Source of the DNA: Eustoma russellianum
Taxonomy: Eukaryota > Streptophyta > Magnoliopsida > Gentianales > Gentianaceae
Assembly (NCBI GenBank): GCA_036186865.1
Contig: AP025062.1
Span: 33,149,959-33,213,958 of the forward strand
Reading direction: 5' to 3'
DNA length: 64,000 nucleotides
In this document: positions 10,006 to 21,325 of the stretch, piece by piece
Numbering within the stretch: position 1 is the stretch's first letter
How the letters are laid out: every line of letters starts with the position of its first letter
The notes under the pieces: model-generated
Databases searched by the model: none
What the model was told of the DNA's origin: nothing
Seen by the model: only the letters and a program-made list of their open reading frames with translations
Position numbers and translations under genes: made by a program

Positions 10006-10726
10006 TGATGAAAAATATGTTTGGATAATTTTCAAGGTCATAACTTTATGTGGTGAATACTTAAAAATGTCACACATAATGTTATAAATGATAAAAAGTT
10101 GAATAAGTGAAGAAAAATGACATCGATCTCTCTAGTCATTGCACTTCGATCGATCGATATACATCGATCCCTCACATCCATCGATCCATGTAATGCAGGA
10201 AAAAACCAAGACATTGTCAGACATCGATCTCTAAACCTGAGGCACATCGATCAATCGATGTACAAATTGAACCCTCACTTCGATCGATCGATGTAGGTCA
10301 GAGACAAACTCTGAAACTCACTATGAGACATCGATCTCTCAATCAGAGGCACTTTGATCTATCGATGTCTGGGTTTTTAGAAATATTTTTCTAAAATATG
10401 ATAAAATGGTTGTTTTCATTTGTACATGATTTATATATACCTATTATGTTGTCATTATGTGTTTTTGATGATTATAATTATGCATTGTGAGTACATTCCT
10501 TGGAAGTTTCTACAACTTACCGAAAAGGACAAAAATTGTATTTTGAGTTTGTGTATGTACTTGACATAGTGAAAATGTTTCAAGGACACATTTATCTCTT
10601 ATTTATCATCACAAATGTGTCACTATATCTATTTCTTATCATCAGAGTCATTTCTAGAACATTCTCTCACCCGGGGTATTTTGGTCGTTTTACCTCCAAG
10701 GGCAGTTTTGGTATTTTTAATCAAGA
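10006..10726 (+). mobile_element. Solo LTR, left part (Sire-1 family)
   Basis: Starts TGATGAAAAATATGTTTGG directly after ATGAG (10001-10005). The same ATGAG follows the other end at 23176-23180, so the whole LTR (10006-23175) is one insertion into LINE-A. Its sequence is the reverse complement of about 12390-13115 of the Sire-1 LTR. It carries an array of ATCGATCGAT-type palindromes at 10117-10370 and is interrupted at 10727 by Sire-1. No internal region accompanies it, so it is a solo LTR. Confidence 0.9.
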
Positions 10727-13115
10727 TGTCGGACCGTGCACCTGCAATAAACACCACTAGAGGGGGGTCAATAGTGGTTAGCGGAAATTACACTACAACC
10801 CTTTGTTAAAATCCCCTTTGAAAACAGAATCTGAAACCACCTCAGATTCAGAACCCGTTTTTCAAAAATTCACAAATAATTGTACACAACTCCAAAAATT
10901 ATAAAACTTTCCAGAATTTAACTTCAATGAGTTAAAAAGACTCTACCCAAAAATCAGACAAAAATAAGATCGTTGGCCCTTCAAATAAATAAAAAGATTC
11001 AGATGGTCAATCTTGACAGAATTGGATAGAATGTTGCTGATTTTGCAAAACGTGTTGCTCTTTGAATAAAAAGGTTGATCTTTATATCAAAACACTCCTT
11101 AGGATGTGTAGATAAAGTTTCTAAAAGGCCCTGACCTTAATCAACTCTTGAAAAATACAGAATTTAAGTTTTCTCAAAACTGGTCAGATTGCAACCAGAA
11201 TAGAGCAGTTATCTTGCAAAGACTGAAAGCTAACTTTCCCCTGCTCAAATCAAGTGATTCTTGTTGCAAATGAAAGCTAACAGTTTGAAGTATAATTCCA
11301 CCAAAAATCACGAATTTTGAAAATGTTTAGCTATTTTTTCAAATTGTAAGAAGTTGTGTGAAACCTGCAGTCAAAAAGGGCAGAAAATAGAAATAAAGAA
11401 ACAAGAGAAGAACACCAAGAATTTATCCTGGTTCGGTCAATGTGACCTACTCCAGTCCCAAGGAACACCTTTCCTTGGATTTCACTATCAAATGAACACC
11501 TTACAACAAGAGCCAAGCTTGATCATTGGGTTATACACCAACTCTATTCAAGACTTGGATAATCACTACTATGCAACCCTTGGTTACAACACCTCTACCA
11601 CCTCTTGATGTAGCCTTATAAATTTGGCTAATCAATCATACAAATATAACTCAAGAAGGTGTGTATAGTGTAGCTGGACAACAAAGAAAATTGGAACACC
11701 TTAGCTACACAAAGTATGAACGCAAATATGAGAAGAGAATAGCAAAACAACAATCTTCAATTTTGCTTTCAAGTGTGCGTCTTCTCTTCTTCACCTTGCC
11801 TCCTATTTATAGTGTGAATAGATGGCATATTCTCTCCAACTTTTAGACCATGTGATGGCTGAGAATTTTGAATTAAAGCACCTCCATAATCATCTCCAAC
11901 AACCTTGTCTCCATTACATTCAAATTTGAAATTTCAAGTTGGCAACTTTTGCCAACTAGCTTGTTTTTGAATTTTCCACTTGTCCAAAAGTCATAAAATG
12001 AGTACACCACCTTCTCCACCTGTTTATGGACGTTTTTGATGTTGTATGTATGTATACCAACTCAAATTTTGTGAATAAAAATAATGAATAAGTGTTGACA
12101 ACATTATGTCAACATATAATACCAATATTCATACTTTCTTCTCCTTTACATATTGTGATGAATCTTGCACCAAGGACACCTTGTAATCTCTAAAAGATGA
12201 TGATTAATATCCTCTTATAACATATATAAGAGGGTCTTCAAGAAAAAATAGAATGTGACATCTCAAATCGTCACATATCCAGCGATAGTCAATAATATCA
12301 TCGGTTGAGAGAATAAGATATAAGATCACCATATAATCTTCAAAACAATAATAACACAGCTCCAGAATGAAGATAATAATATGCTCAAGAGATTCCTTGA
12401 GTGAAAATACCAAAAATACCCTTGGGGGTAAAATGACCAAAATATCCCTGGTGTGAGAAAACTTTAGAAATGCCCCCGATGGTCAGAAATAATCACAATA
12501 CCACCTTTGTCATGATAACCAAGATAATAATATGCACTTGAAATATTTTTCACCATATGATGTTCCTACAAAACTTAAAATACCAATTTTGCCCTTTTTG
12601 GTAAGTTGTAGAAACTTCCAAGGCACGTTAGTCACAAGACAATAATAATCACCAAAAACACATAATAAGCACATAATGAGCATGTATAAATCATGTACAA
12701 ATGAAAACAACCATTTTATCACATTTTAGAAAATTATTTCTAAAAACTCTAGACGTCGATCGATCGAAGTACCTCAGCTTCATAGATCGATGTCTCACAT
12801 AAAGGTTCAGGTTTTGTCTCTGACCTACATCCATCGATCGAAGTGAGAGTTCGATGTACATTGATCGATCGATATGTCTTAGATTTAGAGATCGATGTCT
12901 CACAGAAAGGTCTTAAACTTTTCTGCCTTACATAGATCGATCGATGTGAGAGATCTATGTACATAGATCGATCGATGTGCAACAACCTGAGAGATCGATG
13001 TCAACTTGTTCGACTTATTCAACTTTTAATCACATATAACACCATGTGTGACATTTTTAAATATTCATCACTTAAAATCATGACTTTGAAAATTATCCAA
13101 ACATATTTCTCAACA
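10727..13115 (-). repeat. Sire-1 3' LTR (left copy)
   Basis: Plus-strand boundaries are TGTCGGACCGTGC and ATTTCTCAACA. The palindrome array (12750-13010) lies in the U3 part, near the pol side. The U5 end carries CACCACTAGAGGGGGGTCAATAG (plus-strand reading), shared with the other Sirevirus-like LTRs here. A TATA box (CTATAAATAG on the minus strand) lies at about 11806. Length equals the right copy. Confidence 0.9.
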
Positions 13116-13560
13116 TTCTCTCCTTTTTGGATGATTTTCAAAATAACCTAACATGATTTTAATGTCACAACTTATAACCAAAAGTTTAACCAAATGTTTA
13201 ACCAAAAGTTTAACCAAATGTTTTCAACTATGTTTTCAATGTTTAAATAGTATGCTGCTCCCCCTCAACTCATACTCTCCCCCTTAACCTATGCTCCAAA
13301 ATTTATACCAATAAAAAACTTAGCATATGATTCATCACGACTTACCAACTAAAACATAACTTACCAACTAAAATCATGTTCTTATTCTATCTCTTAGCAT
13401 ATGATTCATCATGACTTACCAACTAAAACATGACTTACCAACTAAAATCATGTTCTTATTCTATCTCTTAGCATATGATTCATCATGACTTACCAACTAA
13501 AACATGACTTACAAACTAAAATCATGTTCTTATTCTATCTCCCCCTTTATTTTGCAAATC
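13116..13560 (-). other. Sire-1 3' non-coding region with several polypurine tracts
   Basis: On the minus strand the region between RNase H and the 3' LTR carries AAAGGGGGAGATAG (about 13540), TTAAGGGGGAGAG and TGAGGGGGAGCAGC (about 13260-13285), and the LTR-adjacent AAAAAGGAGAGAA. Multiple polypurine tracts are a known signature of Sireviruses. A 75 bp x 3 array lies between them, along with shorter AGTTTAACCAAA repeats at about 13180-13225. Confidence 0.7.
13319..13543. repeat. 75 bp x 3 tandem repeat in the Sire-1 3' UTR
   Basis: Units start at about 13319, 13394 and 13469, each beginning CTTAGCATATGATTCATCA and ending CATGTTCTTATTCTATCT. Copies differ at only a few bases. Within each unit GACTTACCAACTAAAA is itself repeated twice. 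Confidence 0.92.
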
Positions 13561-13697
13561 ATGCAAAACATAGAACTATTCAATGGGATCGTAAGTCATC
13601 ATGCATAATTTGGCTCGTAAGTTTTCAAAAGTGGCTTGATTAAGGGGTTTGGTGAAGATGTCAGCGATTTGGTGATTAGTTCTTATATGGTTTATCA

Positions 13698-14447
13698 CTA
13701 TATCCTCATTTTGAACATGATCGCGAAGAAAGTGGTATGCACCTCAATGTGTTTGGCCTTAGAATGAAGCACCGGATTCCGGGAAAGATTGATTGCACTT
13801 GTGATATCGCAGAAAATTGGAATCTTATTCATTTTAATGCCAAAATCACTAAGTTGCTGTTTAAGCCAAAGTATTTGGGTAGTACATAAATTCAAAGCGA
13901 TATACTCGGCTTCAGTGGTAGAAAGAGCTACACTAGCTTGCTTTTTAGAAAACCAAGAGATCAAATTAGTTCCTATGAATTGACATGTACCACTAGTGGA
14001 TTTTCTATCTAACTTACAACCACCATAATCAGCATCACTATATGCGTGTAATTCCAACTTAGCGTTTCTATCATACCACAGTCCTAAGTGAGGTGTATGC
14101 TTAAGATATCTAAAGATCTTTTTCACTGTATTGTAATGTGATACCTTAGGACAAGATTGAAACCTAGCACACATACACACACTAAACATAATATCAGGTC
14201 TTGATGCAGTTAAGTATAACAATGAGCCAATCATAGACCTATAAAGTGTGTCTTCAAAAGGTTTACCATTTTCATCCTTATCAAGTTTGGTACTAACACT
14301 CATAGGCGTAGTTATAGGTTTCAACTCTTCAAAGCCAAACTTCTTAATCATATCATTGACATACTTAAGTTGGCTAATGTGAATTCCTTGAGGGGTTTGT
14401 TTGATTTGAAGTCCTAAGAAATAATTCAACGCTCCTACCATCGACAT
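13698..14447 (-). pseudogene. Sire-1 pol: RT C-terminus and RNase H
   Basis: A continuous minus-strand frame of about 249 codons: MSMVGALNYFLGLQIKQT, GIHISQLKYVNDMIKKFG, the LYRSMIGSLLYLTASRPDI block, then RNase H with YSDADYGGCKLDRKSTSG, SWFSKKQASVALSTTEAEYI, FCDITSAINLSRNPV and HSKAKHIEVHTTFF. It then shifts frame (the FAIMFKMRI end), so the IADIFTKPL-type tail is out of frame. The catalytic YVDD segment that should precede the first block is missing through a deletion at 14447-14456. Confidence 0.88.
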
Positions 14448-14448
14448 T

Positions 14449-15441
14449 TCAAACTCTTGGAGCTTGTTTTAAACCATATAGAGCTTTCTTAAGCTTATAA
14501 ACATAGTTCGGATTCTTCGGATCTTCGAATCCAGGTGGTTGTTTGACAAACACTTCTTCTTGGATGTATCCATTCAAGAATGCACTCTTGACATCCATTT
14601 GGAAGAGCTTAATTTTGCTTATACTTGCAATCGCAAGTAACAATCTAATTGCTTCTAGTCGTGCAACGGGTGCAAAGGTTTCTTCATAATCTATTCCTTC
14701 TTGTTGATTATAATCTTGTGCGACTAGTCTAGCCTTATTCCTTGTAATATTTCCTTGTTCATCCATTTTATTCCTAAAAACCCATTTAGTTCCTATGATA
14801 GACTTGTCTTCAGGTTTAGGTACTAAGTCCCACACGTTGTTCTTTGTGAATTGATTTAATTCCTCATGCATAGCATCTATCCATGATATGTCACCAAAGG
14901 CTTCCTTTACGTTCTTAGGTTCTAATTGTGAGATTAAGCTATGTCCTTCAAGTTGACTTATATTTCTACGTGTTTTTACCCTAACACTTGGATCCCCAAT
15001 GATTAGTTCTCTAGGGTGCCACCAATTCCTAGATTGATTAAGTTCACCCTCATCTTGTTCAAATATTTCATTAGTGTGAACGTTATCATATGTAATTGGA
15101 TCATTAGTTGTATCTTCTAATTGCAGAGTCTCTTGATTTATTTCATCTAAGGGTTCATGTTTGTCTTGTTCAGGGGGAGTTGGTTCTAGATGATCAAGTA
15201 CAGGCTCAAGTAATACATCATCATGAAACATATTTTCAACATTTGTTTCTTGTTTATGTTGATGTTTATCACTAACTTCAAAACATACATTTTCATTGAA
15301 TTTCACATGTATGGATTCAATTATTTTTCTAGATGCAGGATTATAACACCTATATGCTCTTGAGTTAGTTGAATACCCAACAAACATGCATTCAATAGAC
15401 TTTTGTTCAAATTTTTCTAGATTATCCTTAGTGTTCAGCAC
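14449..15441 (-). pseudogene. Sire-1 pol: integrase C-terminus and RT N-terminal half
   Basis: A 330-codon minus-strand frame. The first part (LNTKDNLEKFEQKSIECMFV, GYSTNSRAYRCYNPASRKII) is the integrase C-terminal region. An acidic spacer follows, then the RT: DAMHEELNQFTKNNVWDLV, IIGTKWVFRNKMDEQGNI, RNKARLVAQDYNQQEGIDYE, ETFAPVARLEAIRLLLAIA, FQMDVKSAFLNGYIQEEVF (motif A, Asp present) and KLKKALYGLKQAPR. The frame then jumps directly to EFEMSM-equivalent sequence in another frame. Compared with Sire-2, about 60 codons including IYVDDIIFGS are gone. The RT cannot be active. Confidence 0.88.
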
Positions 15442-15443
15442 AA

Positions 15444-16570
15444 AACATTTACATCCAAATACTTTAAGATAATCTATCTTAGGTTATCCATTTTTTAGCA
15501 ATTCATAAGGCGTTTTATTTAATTTCTTTCTAATAGTGAGCCTATTTATAATATAGCATGCACAACTAACAGCTTCAGCTCATAAATATTTAGGTAATTT
15601 ATTTTCACACAGCATTGTCCTAGCAACTTCTTGAATCGTTCTATTTTTACGTTCAACAACTCCACTGAGTTGTGGTGTTCTAGGTGGTGAGAATTCATGT
15701 TTGATTCCATACAGTTCGCAAAATTTGATTATGTCTTTGTTTTTAAATTCTCCACCTCTGTCGCTTCTAATTCTTTTAACATTTTCTTCATAAATGTTTT
15801 CAAGTTGCTTAATAAGGGTTTCGATTGCTAATGGAGCATTGTCTTTGTGTGTTAAGAACAATGTCCATGTGTAGCATGAGTAATCATCTACTATGACACA
15901 CATATAGTAGTGTCCACATAGACTTCTTGTCCTACTTGGACCAAATAAGTCTAAGTAAAGCAATTCTAGTACATGACTAGTACTCACTTCATGTTTCGGT
16001 TTTAAGGTTTCTTTAATGTGTTTTCCCTTAATACATGTTTCACACATTTGAAAATTATCTAAGTCTAACTTAGGCATTCCTCTAATTAAATTCTTTTTAG
16101 ACAATTTCTTAATAGTTGAAATTCCTATATGGCCTAATCTTCTATGCCCTAAATTTACATCTAAGTAATGAGATATTAGACACTTAACCTTAGCATCTAA
16201 CATGTTATCTAAGGTAAGAGTATAAATATTTCCATCTCTATTTCCTTTTAAAACCGTTTCTCTTTTTTCATTTATTATATCACAAGAATTGGGAAGAAAG
16301 GAGACATTATAACCACAATCTATAAGTTGAGAAATGCTAAGTAAATTATAAGATAGATTGCTTACTAATAACACATTTCGTATTTGAAATGTGTTAGGGT
16401 CCCCAATTGTTCCTTTTCCAACAACTTGTCCTTTGTTGTTGTCATCGAATGTTACTTTTCCTCCATTCTTGATATGTTCCAATTCGATGAATAGTTTGGG
16501 GTTCCCCGTCATATGCCTCGAACATCCACTATCTAAAAACCATTTGGTTTTTAGATTCTTTGACTTTGCC
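15444..16570 (-). pseudogene. Sire-1 pol: protease and integrase
   Basis: Minus-strand reading from about 16555 gives WFLDSGCSRHMTGN, the aspartic protease active site (DSG), then KGTIGDP, LLVSNLSYNLLSISQLIDCG and the GAG-pre-integrase zinc region (NLGHRRLGHIG, MCETCIKGK). The integrase core follows: LLYLDLFGPSRTRSLCGHYY, VIVDDYSCYTWTLFL, IRSDRGGEFKNKDI, SPPRTPQLSGVVERKNRTIQ, with the D, D and E catalytic positions all visible. A stop at about 15577 and frame changes separate it from the RT. The HRRLGH segment has lost the usual LW before HRR. Confidence 0.88.
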
Positions 16571-16626
16571 TCCGTCTTGCATTCCTTGCGTTTATCCTAC
16601 AATGGAGACAAAGTTTTAGGTACCCT

Positions 16627-17130
16627 TTATTTGGGTCCTTGAATGTTAGGGGCACTATTCTTGTTTAGATATCCCTTAGGTATCCAAACTTGAATATACC
16701 TTCTAGGCACATTTTCAGCATTGTTATAATTTGGAAAATAAGAAGAATTAGCATATACATGATTATTCCACATCAGTGAAGATACATTGTTATACATGTT
16801 GTGCCATGGTTGATAATCATTATAGGATGGCCGAATTTTATAATATGCATAAGGCACGCGATTTTGTTTCTTATATGGCGTTATATAAGTGTGTTTGTAA
16901 GCATTTCTATAAGACTTATAAGTGTGTTGCCTATATTTAGGTTCATAATAAGTTGTATGCATTTTATTCGGTCTAGTTGCATTTGTATACATGTAGGCAT
17001 AATTTCTAGATTGTCTAGATGCAAAGTTTGGCCTAGATGTATAGTTATGCGTGTGTGTTTTTATAGGTGCATGCTGCATTTTTATCTTTGAATAAGAAGA
17101 AGAAGGAGTAGAAGAAGATTTAGCAGACAA
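16627..17130 (-). pseudogene. Sire-1: Tyr/Asn/His-rich spacer between gag and protease
   Basis: About 167 codons on the minus strand, rich in Tyr, Asn, His, Arg and Thr, ending RRYIQVWIPKGYLNKNSAPN before an out-of-frame protease. The VWIPKG motif is the usual lead-in to the Sirevirus protease (also VWVPKG in Sire-2 near 32435). No catalytic motif. Probably a disordered, nucleic-acid-binding part of Gag-Pol. The break at about 17140 separates it from gag. Confidence 0.6.
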
Positions 17131-17148
17131 GTTTGTTTTTATAACTTT

Positions 17149-18814
17149 TTAAGGTTGTTTCGTAGTTGATGATACAAACTTAGTCTTTTTATCTAATTTT
17201 TCATCTTCTTCTTTATATCCCAATCCAGTTTTATCACTTCCATACTTTTGTGATGATATAAGTGTATCTAACATATTTGCACCAGATTTAAATTGTTCTA
17301 TCATTTTTTCTAAGGTAAATTTAGAAGACTTAAGTTGTACTATTTCATTTTCACAACTTTCTAACTTGGATTTTAACATTTTATTTTCCATTTGTAACTT
17401 TTGTTCATCTTTCCTATATGATTCAATTTTATTCTCTAAAGAATCAAGAGTATTAGTAGACTTTTGTTTAAGAGATTCTAGTTGATCGGAGAATTCCAAG
17501 TTGGACGTCTTCAACTTGTCATTTTCTTCAACTAGTTTCTTCTTTTCTTTAGAGAGCCTCTTACAGTGAGCATGCATTCTTAAGAATTCTTCATAAATTT
17601 CATCAAATATCATGTCACTATCGGAATCACTATCAGAAGAAGAACATACCTCGTTGGATACGAAGCAGACTTGAGCTTCCTCAGTTTCGGATTCTGAGTC
17701 GGATGAGTCGCTCCATGTGCTCACCTTCATTGCTCGTTTCCCTTTTCTTGTCTTAGACTCTTTTGCCTTTGTCGTTTGAGCCTCCTTATCCTTGGCTAGT
17801 TTATTATTGTTGTTATTGTTATTATTTTTCTTCGTGGGACAGTCATATGAAATATGTCCTTTTTGACCGCATTCATAACACTTTAATTCTTTATTATACC
17901 ATTTGTTTGTGTTATTCTTCCTAGGTTGAGAAGAAGAAGAAGAAGAAGAAGAAGAAGAAGAAGAAGAAGAAGAAGAAGAATTACGTTGTCTATTCCTATT
18001 TGGACGTTTGAAAAACTTTCTATGTTTTCTAGCTATCAATATCAAGTCATCGTCTAATTCAGTATCACTATTACTATCATCGTTACTAGCATGTGTTTCG
18101 ATTGTTTTGAAAGCTATTGACTTACCGGATGACTTAGAAGATTCAGACTTCATTGGTTTAATTTAACCTTGTAAACTTTAAGAGACCCGATCAATTCATC
18201 CATCTTAGTGATTGACTTTTTCTCCTCGATTGCAGTCACCTTTGGATCCCATTCAGCAGGGAGGCTTCGTAACACCTTTTGAACCTTTTCACTGTTCGAA
18301 AATGACTTTCCTAAAGCTTCAAGGGCATTGAAAATATAGTAATCCTCAAATCCATAGATGTTATGGATTCGTTTGGCAACATTTTGAAAGTCTCTAATTC
18401 AGTCATAAGCATGTTTATTTTTGACTCTTTAACACCACTAGTACCTTCATGCTTTAATACAAGTGATTTTCACATGTCGTGTGTGCTTGTGCAATTTGAC
18501 ACATATCCTGCTTCAGAAGTTGTAAGTCCATTCAAAAGTAATTACATAGCTTTAACATTCATGGACATTTTCTTTTTATCATCTGATGACCATTCACTTT
18601 TACATTTTTCAACCTCTTGAGTTACTTCACTAACTTGTGTAACTTTCGTTAGAATGTACGGCCCATCTTCAACTATAGACCATAAATCGATGTCTATAGC
18701 CATTAAGAATAGCCTCATTCTTAGTTTCCAATGAACAAAATTATTGCCATAAAAAAGAGGAGGGTGTTGTGTAGACATACCTTCCAACTCACCTTTGTGA
18801 GAAACAATAGCCAT
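17149..18814 (-). pseudogene. Sire-1 gag (UBN2-type domain, zinc knuckle, coiled coil)
   Basis: The probable start is the ATG at 18814 (MAIVSHKGELEGMSTQHPPL), followed by NFVHWKLRMRLFLMAIDIDL, a typical Copia gag opening. Stops and frameshifts lie at 18540-18155. The 3' part is open from 18153 to 17149. It contains a run of about 18 Ser (residues 59-76 of that frame, from a TCT microsatellite), a CCHC zinc knuckle CYECGQKGHISYDC (residues 93-106), an Asn run, an acidic Ser/Asp block, and a long Lys/Glu/Leu coiled coil (about residues 195-310). The coiled coil is characteristic of Sirevirus gag. It would form the nucleocapsid shell. Confidence 0.85.
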
Positions 18815-18922
18815 AGTATGTACCTTGGATTTGAGACAAGCAGTATGTAATGAATCGTTGTTTCTTGGCCTTGTATTGTTCGTATGGTGTTGAACCTTGC
18901 TTCTTTTTAGTGGTGTTGGTCT

Positions 18923-18935
18923 GGATCCGATACCA
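18923..18935 (-). promoter_or_regulatory. Sire-1 primer-binding site
   Basis: The minus strand reads TGGTATCGGATCC two bases after the 5' LTR end. The first seven bases match the initiator-Met tRNA 3' end; the rest (CAGAGCC expected) has drifted. Confidence 0.75.
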
Positions 18936-18937
18936 AA

Positions 18938-21325
18938 TGTTGGACCGTGCACCTGCAATAAACACCACTAGAGGGGGAGTGAATAGTGGTTAGCGGAAAT
19001 TACACTACAACCCTTTGTTAAAATCCCCTTTGAAAACAGAATCTGAAACCACCTCAGATTCAGAACCCGTTTTTCAAAAATTCATAAATAATTGTACACA
19101 ACTCCAAAAATTATGAAACTATCCAGAATTTATCTTCAATGATTTAACAAGACTCTATCCAAAAATCAGACAAAAATAAGATCGTTTGACTCTTCAAATA
19201 AATAAAAAGATTCAGATGGTCAATCTGGACAGAATGTTGCTGATTTTGCAAAACGTGTTTCTCTTTGAATACTCAACCAAAAAGGTTGATATTTATATAA
19301 AAACACTCCTTAGGATGTGTAGATGAAGTTTCCAAAAGTCTCTGACCTTAACCAACTCTTGGAAAATACAGAATTTAAGTTTTCTCAAAACTGATCAGAT
19401 TGCATCCAGATTGGAGCAGTTATCTTGCAAAGACTGAAAGACTAATTTTCCCTTGCTCAAATCAAGCGATTCTTATTGCAAATGAAAGCTAACAGTCTGA
19501 AGTATAATTCCACCAAAAATCACGAATTTTTAAAATGTTTAGCTATTTTTTAAAATTGTGAGAAGTTGTGTAAAAACTGCAGTAAAAAACAGGCAGAAAA
19601 TAGAAATAAAGAAACAAGAGAAGAACACCGAGAATTTATCCTGGTTCGGTCAATGTGACCTACTCCAGTCCCAAGGAACACCTTTCCTTGGATTTCACTA
19701 TCAAATGAACATCTTACAACAAGAGCCAAGCTTGATACTTGGGTTATACACCAACCATATTCAAGACTTGGATAATCACTTCTATGCAACTCTTGGTTAC
19801 AACACCTCTACCACCAATTGATGTAGCCTTATAAATTTGGCTAATCAATCATACAAATCTAACTCAAGAAGATGTGTATAGTGTAGCTGGACAACAAAGA
19901 AAATTGGAACACCTTAGCTACACAAAGTATGAACGAAAATATGAGAGAGAATAGCAAAACAACAATCTTCAATTTTGCTTTCAAGTGTGTGTCTTCTCTT
20001 CTTCACCTTGCCTCCTATTTATAGTGTGAATAGATGGCATATTCTCTCCAACTTTTAGACCATGTGATGGCTGAGAATTTTGAATTAAAGCACCTCCATA
20101 ATCATCTCCAACAACCTTGTCTCCATTACATTCAAATTTGAAATTTCAAGTTGGCAACTTTTGCCAACTAGCTTGTTTTTGAATTTTCCACTTGTCCAAA
20201 AGTCATAAAATGAGTACACCACCTTCTCCACCTGTTTAAGGACGTTTTTGATGTTGTATGTATGTATACCAACTCAAATTTTGTGAATAAAAAATAATGA
20301 ATAAGTGTTGACAAGATTATGTCAACATATAACACCAATATTCATACTTTCTTCTCCTTTACATATTGTGATGAATCTTGCACCAAGGACACCTTGTAAT
20401 CTCTAAAAGATGATGATCAATATCCTCTTATAAATATATAAGAGGGTCTTTAAGAAAAAATAGAATGTGACATCTCAAATCGTCACATATCCAGCGATAG
20501 TCAATAATATCATCGGTTGAGAGAATAAGATATAAGATCACCATATAATCTTCAAAATAATAATAGCACAGCTCCAGAATGAAGATAATAATATGCTCAA
20601 GAGATTCCTTGAGTGAAAATACAAAAAATACCCTTGGGGGTAAAATGACCAAAATACCCCTGGTGTGAAAAAACTCCAGAAATACCCCCGATGGTCAGAA
20701 ATAATCACAATACCACCTTTGTCATGATAACCAAGATAATAATATGCACTTGAAATATTTTTCACCATATGATGTCCTACAAAACTTAAAATGCCAATTT
20801 TGCCCTTTTTGGTAAGTTGTAGAAACTTCCAAGGCACGTTAGTCACAAGACAATAATAATCATCAAAAACACATAATAAGCACATAATGAGCATGTATAA
20901 ATCATGTACAAATGAAAACAACCATTTTATCACATTTTAGAAAATTATTTCTAAAAACTCTAGACATCGATCGATCGAAGTACCTCAGCTTCATAGATCG
21001 ATGTCTCACATAAAGGTTCAGGTTTTGTCTCTGACCTACATCCATCGATCGAAGTGAGAGTTCGATGTACATTGATCGATCGATATGTCTTAGATTTAGA
21101 GATCGATGTCTCACAGAAAGGTCTTAAACTTTTCTGCCTTACATAGATCGATCGATGTGAGAGATCTATGTACATAGATCGATCGATGTGCAACAACCTG
21201 AGAGATCGATGTCAACTTGTTCAACTTATTCAACTTTTAATCACATATAACACCATGTGTGACATTTTTAAATATTCATCACTTAAAATCATGACTTTGA
21301 AAATTATCCAAACATATTTCTCAAC
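18938..21325 (-). repeat. Sire-1 5' LTR (right copy)
   Basis: Plus-strand boundaries are TGTTGGACCGTGC and ATTTCTCAAC. The final A of the CA end is replaced by T at the junction with the solo LTR. Same length as the left copy, with scattered substitutions and small indels. It contains the palindrome array at about 20964-21220. Confidence 0.9.
20015..20024 (-). promoter_or_regulatory. Sire-1 5' LTR TATA box
   Basis: The minus strand reads CTATAAATAG, followed by GAGGCAAGGTGAAGAAGAGAAG. The same box and context occur in the left LTR (about 11806) and in the solo LTR (22096), so it is a conserved core promoter of the family. Confidence 0.75.

Larger units (their letters stand above)
10727..21325 (-). 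mobile_element. Sire-1: full-length Copia element, Sirevirus-like, inside a same-family solo LTR
   Basis: Two LTRs of about 2389 bp (10727-13115 and 18938-21325/21326) flank a 5.8 kb interior read on the minus strand as gag, a Tyr-rich spacer, protease, integrase, RT and RNase H. A tRNA-iMet-like PBS touches the right LTR, and a PPT (CCAAAAAGGAGAGAA on the minus strand) touches the left LTR. The large gag with zinc knuckle plus long coiled coil, the VWIPKG linker and several G-rich polypurine tracts downstream of pol point to the Sirevirus (SIRE/Maximus) lineage. Coding is broken. TSDs do not match (CAAGA left), apparently because about 6 bp are missing at the right junction. Confidence 0.85.

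Noticed and set aside
13319..13543. CRISPR-like array
   Set aside because: The units are contiguous 75 bp tandem repeats without unique spacers, in a plant retrotransposon 3' UTR.
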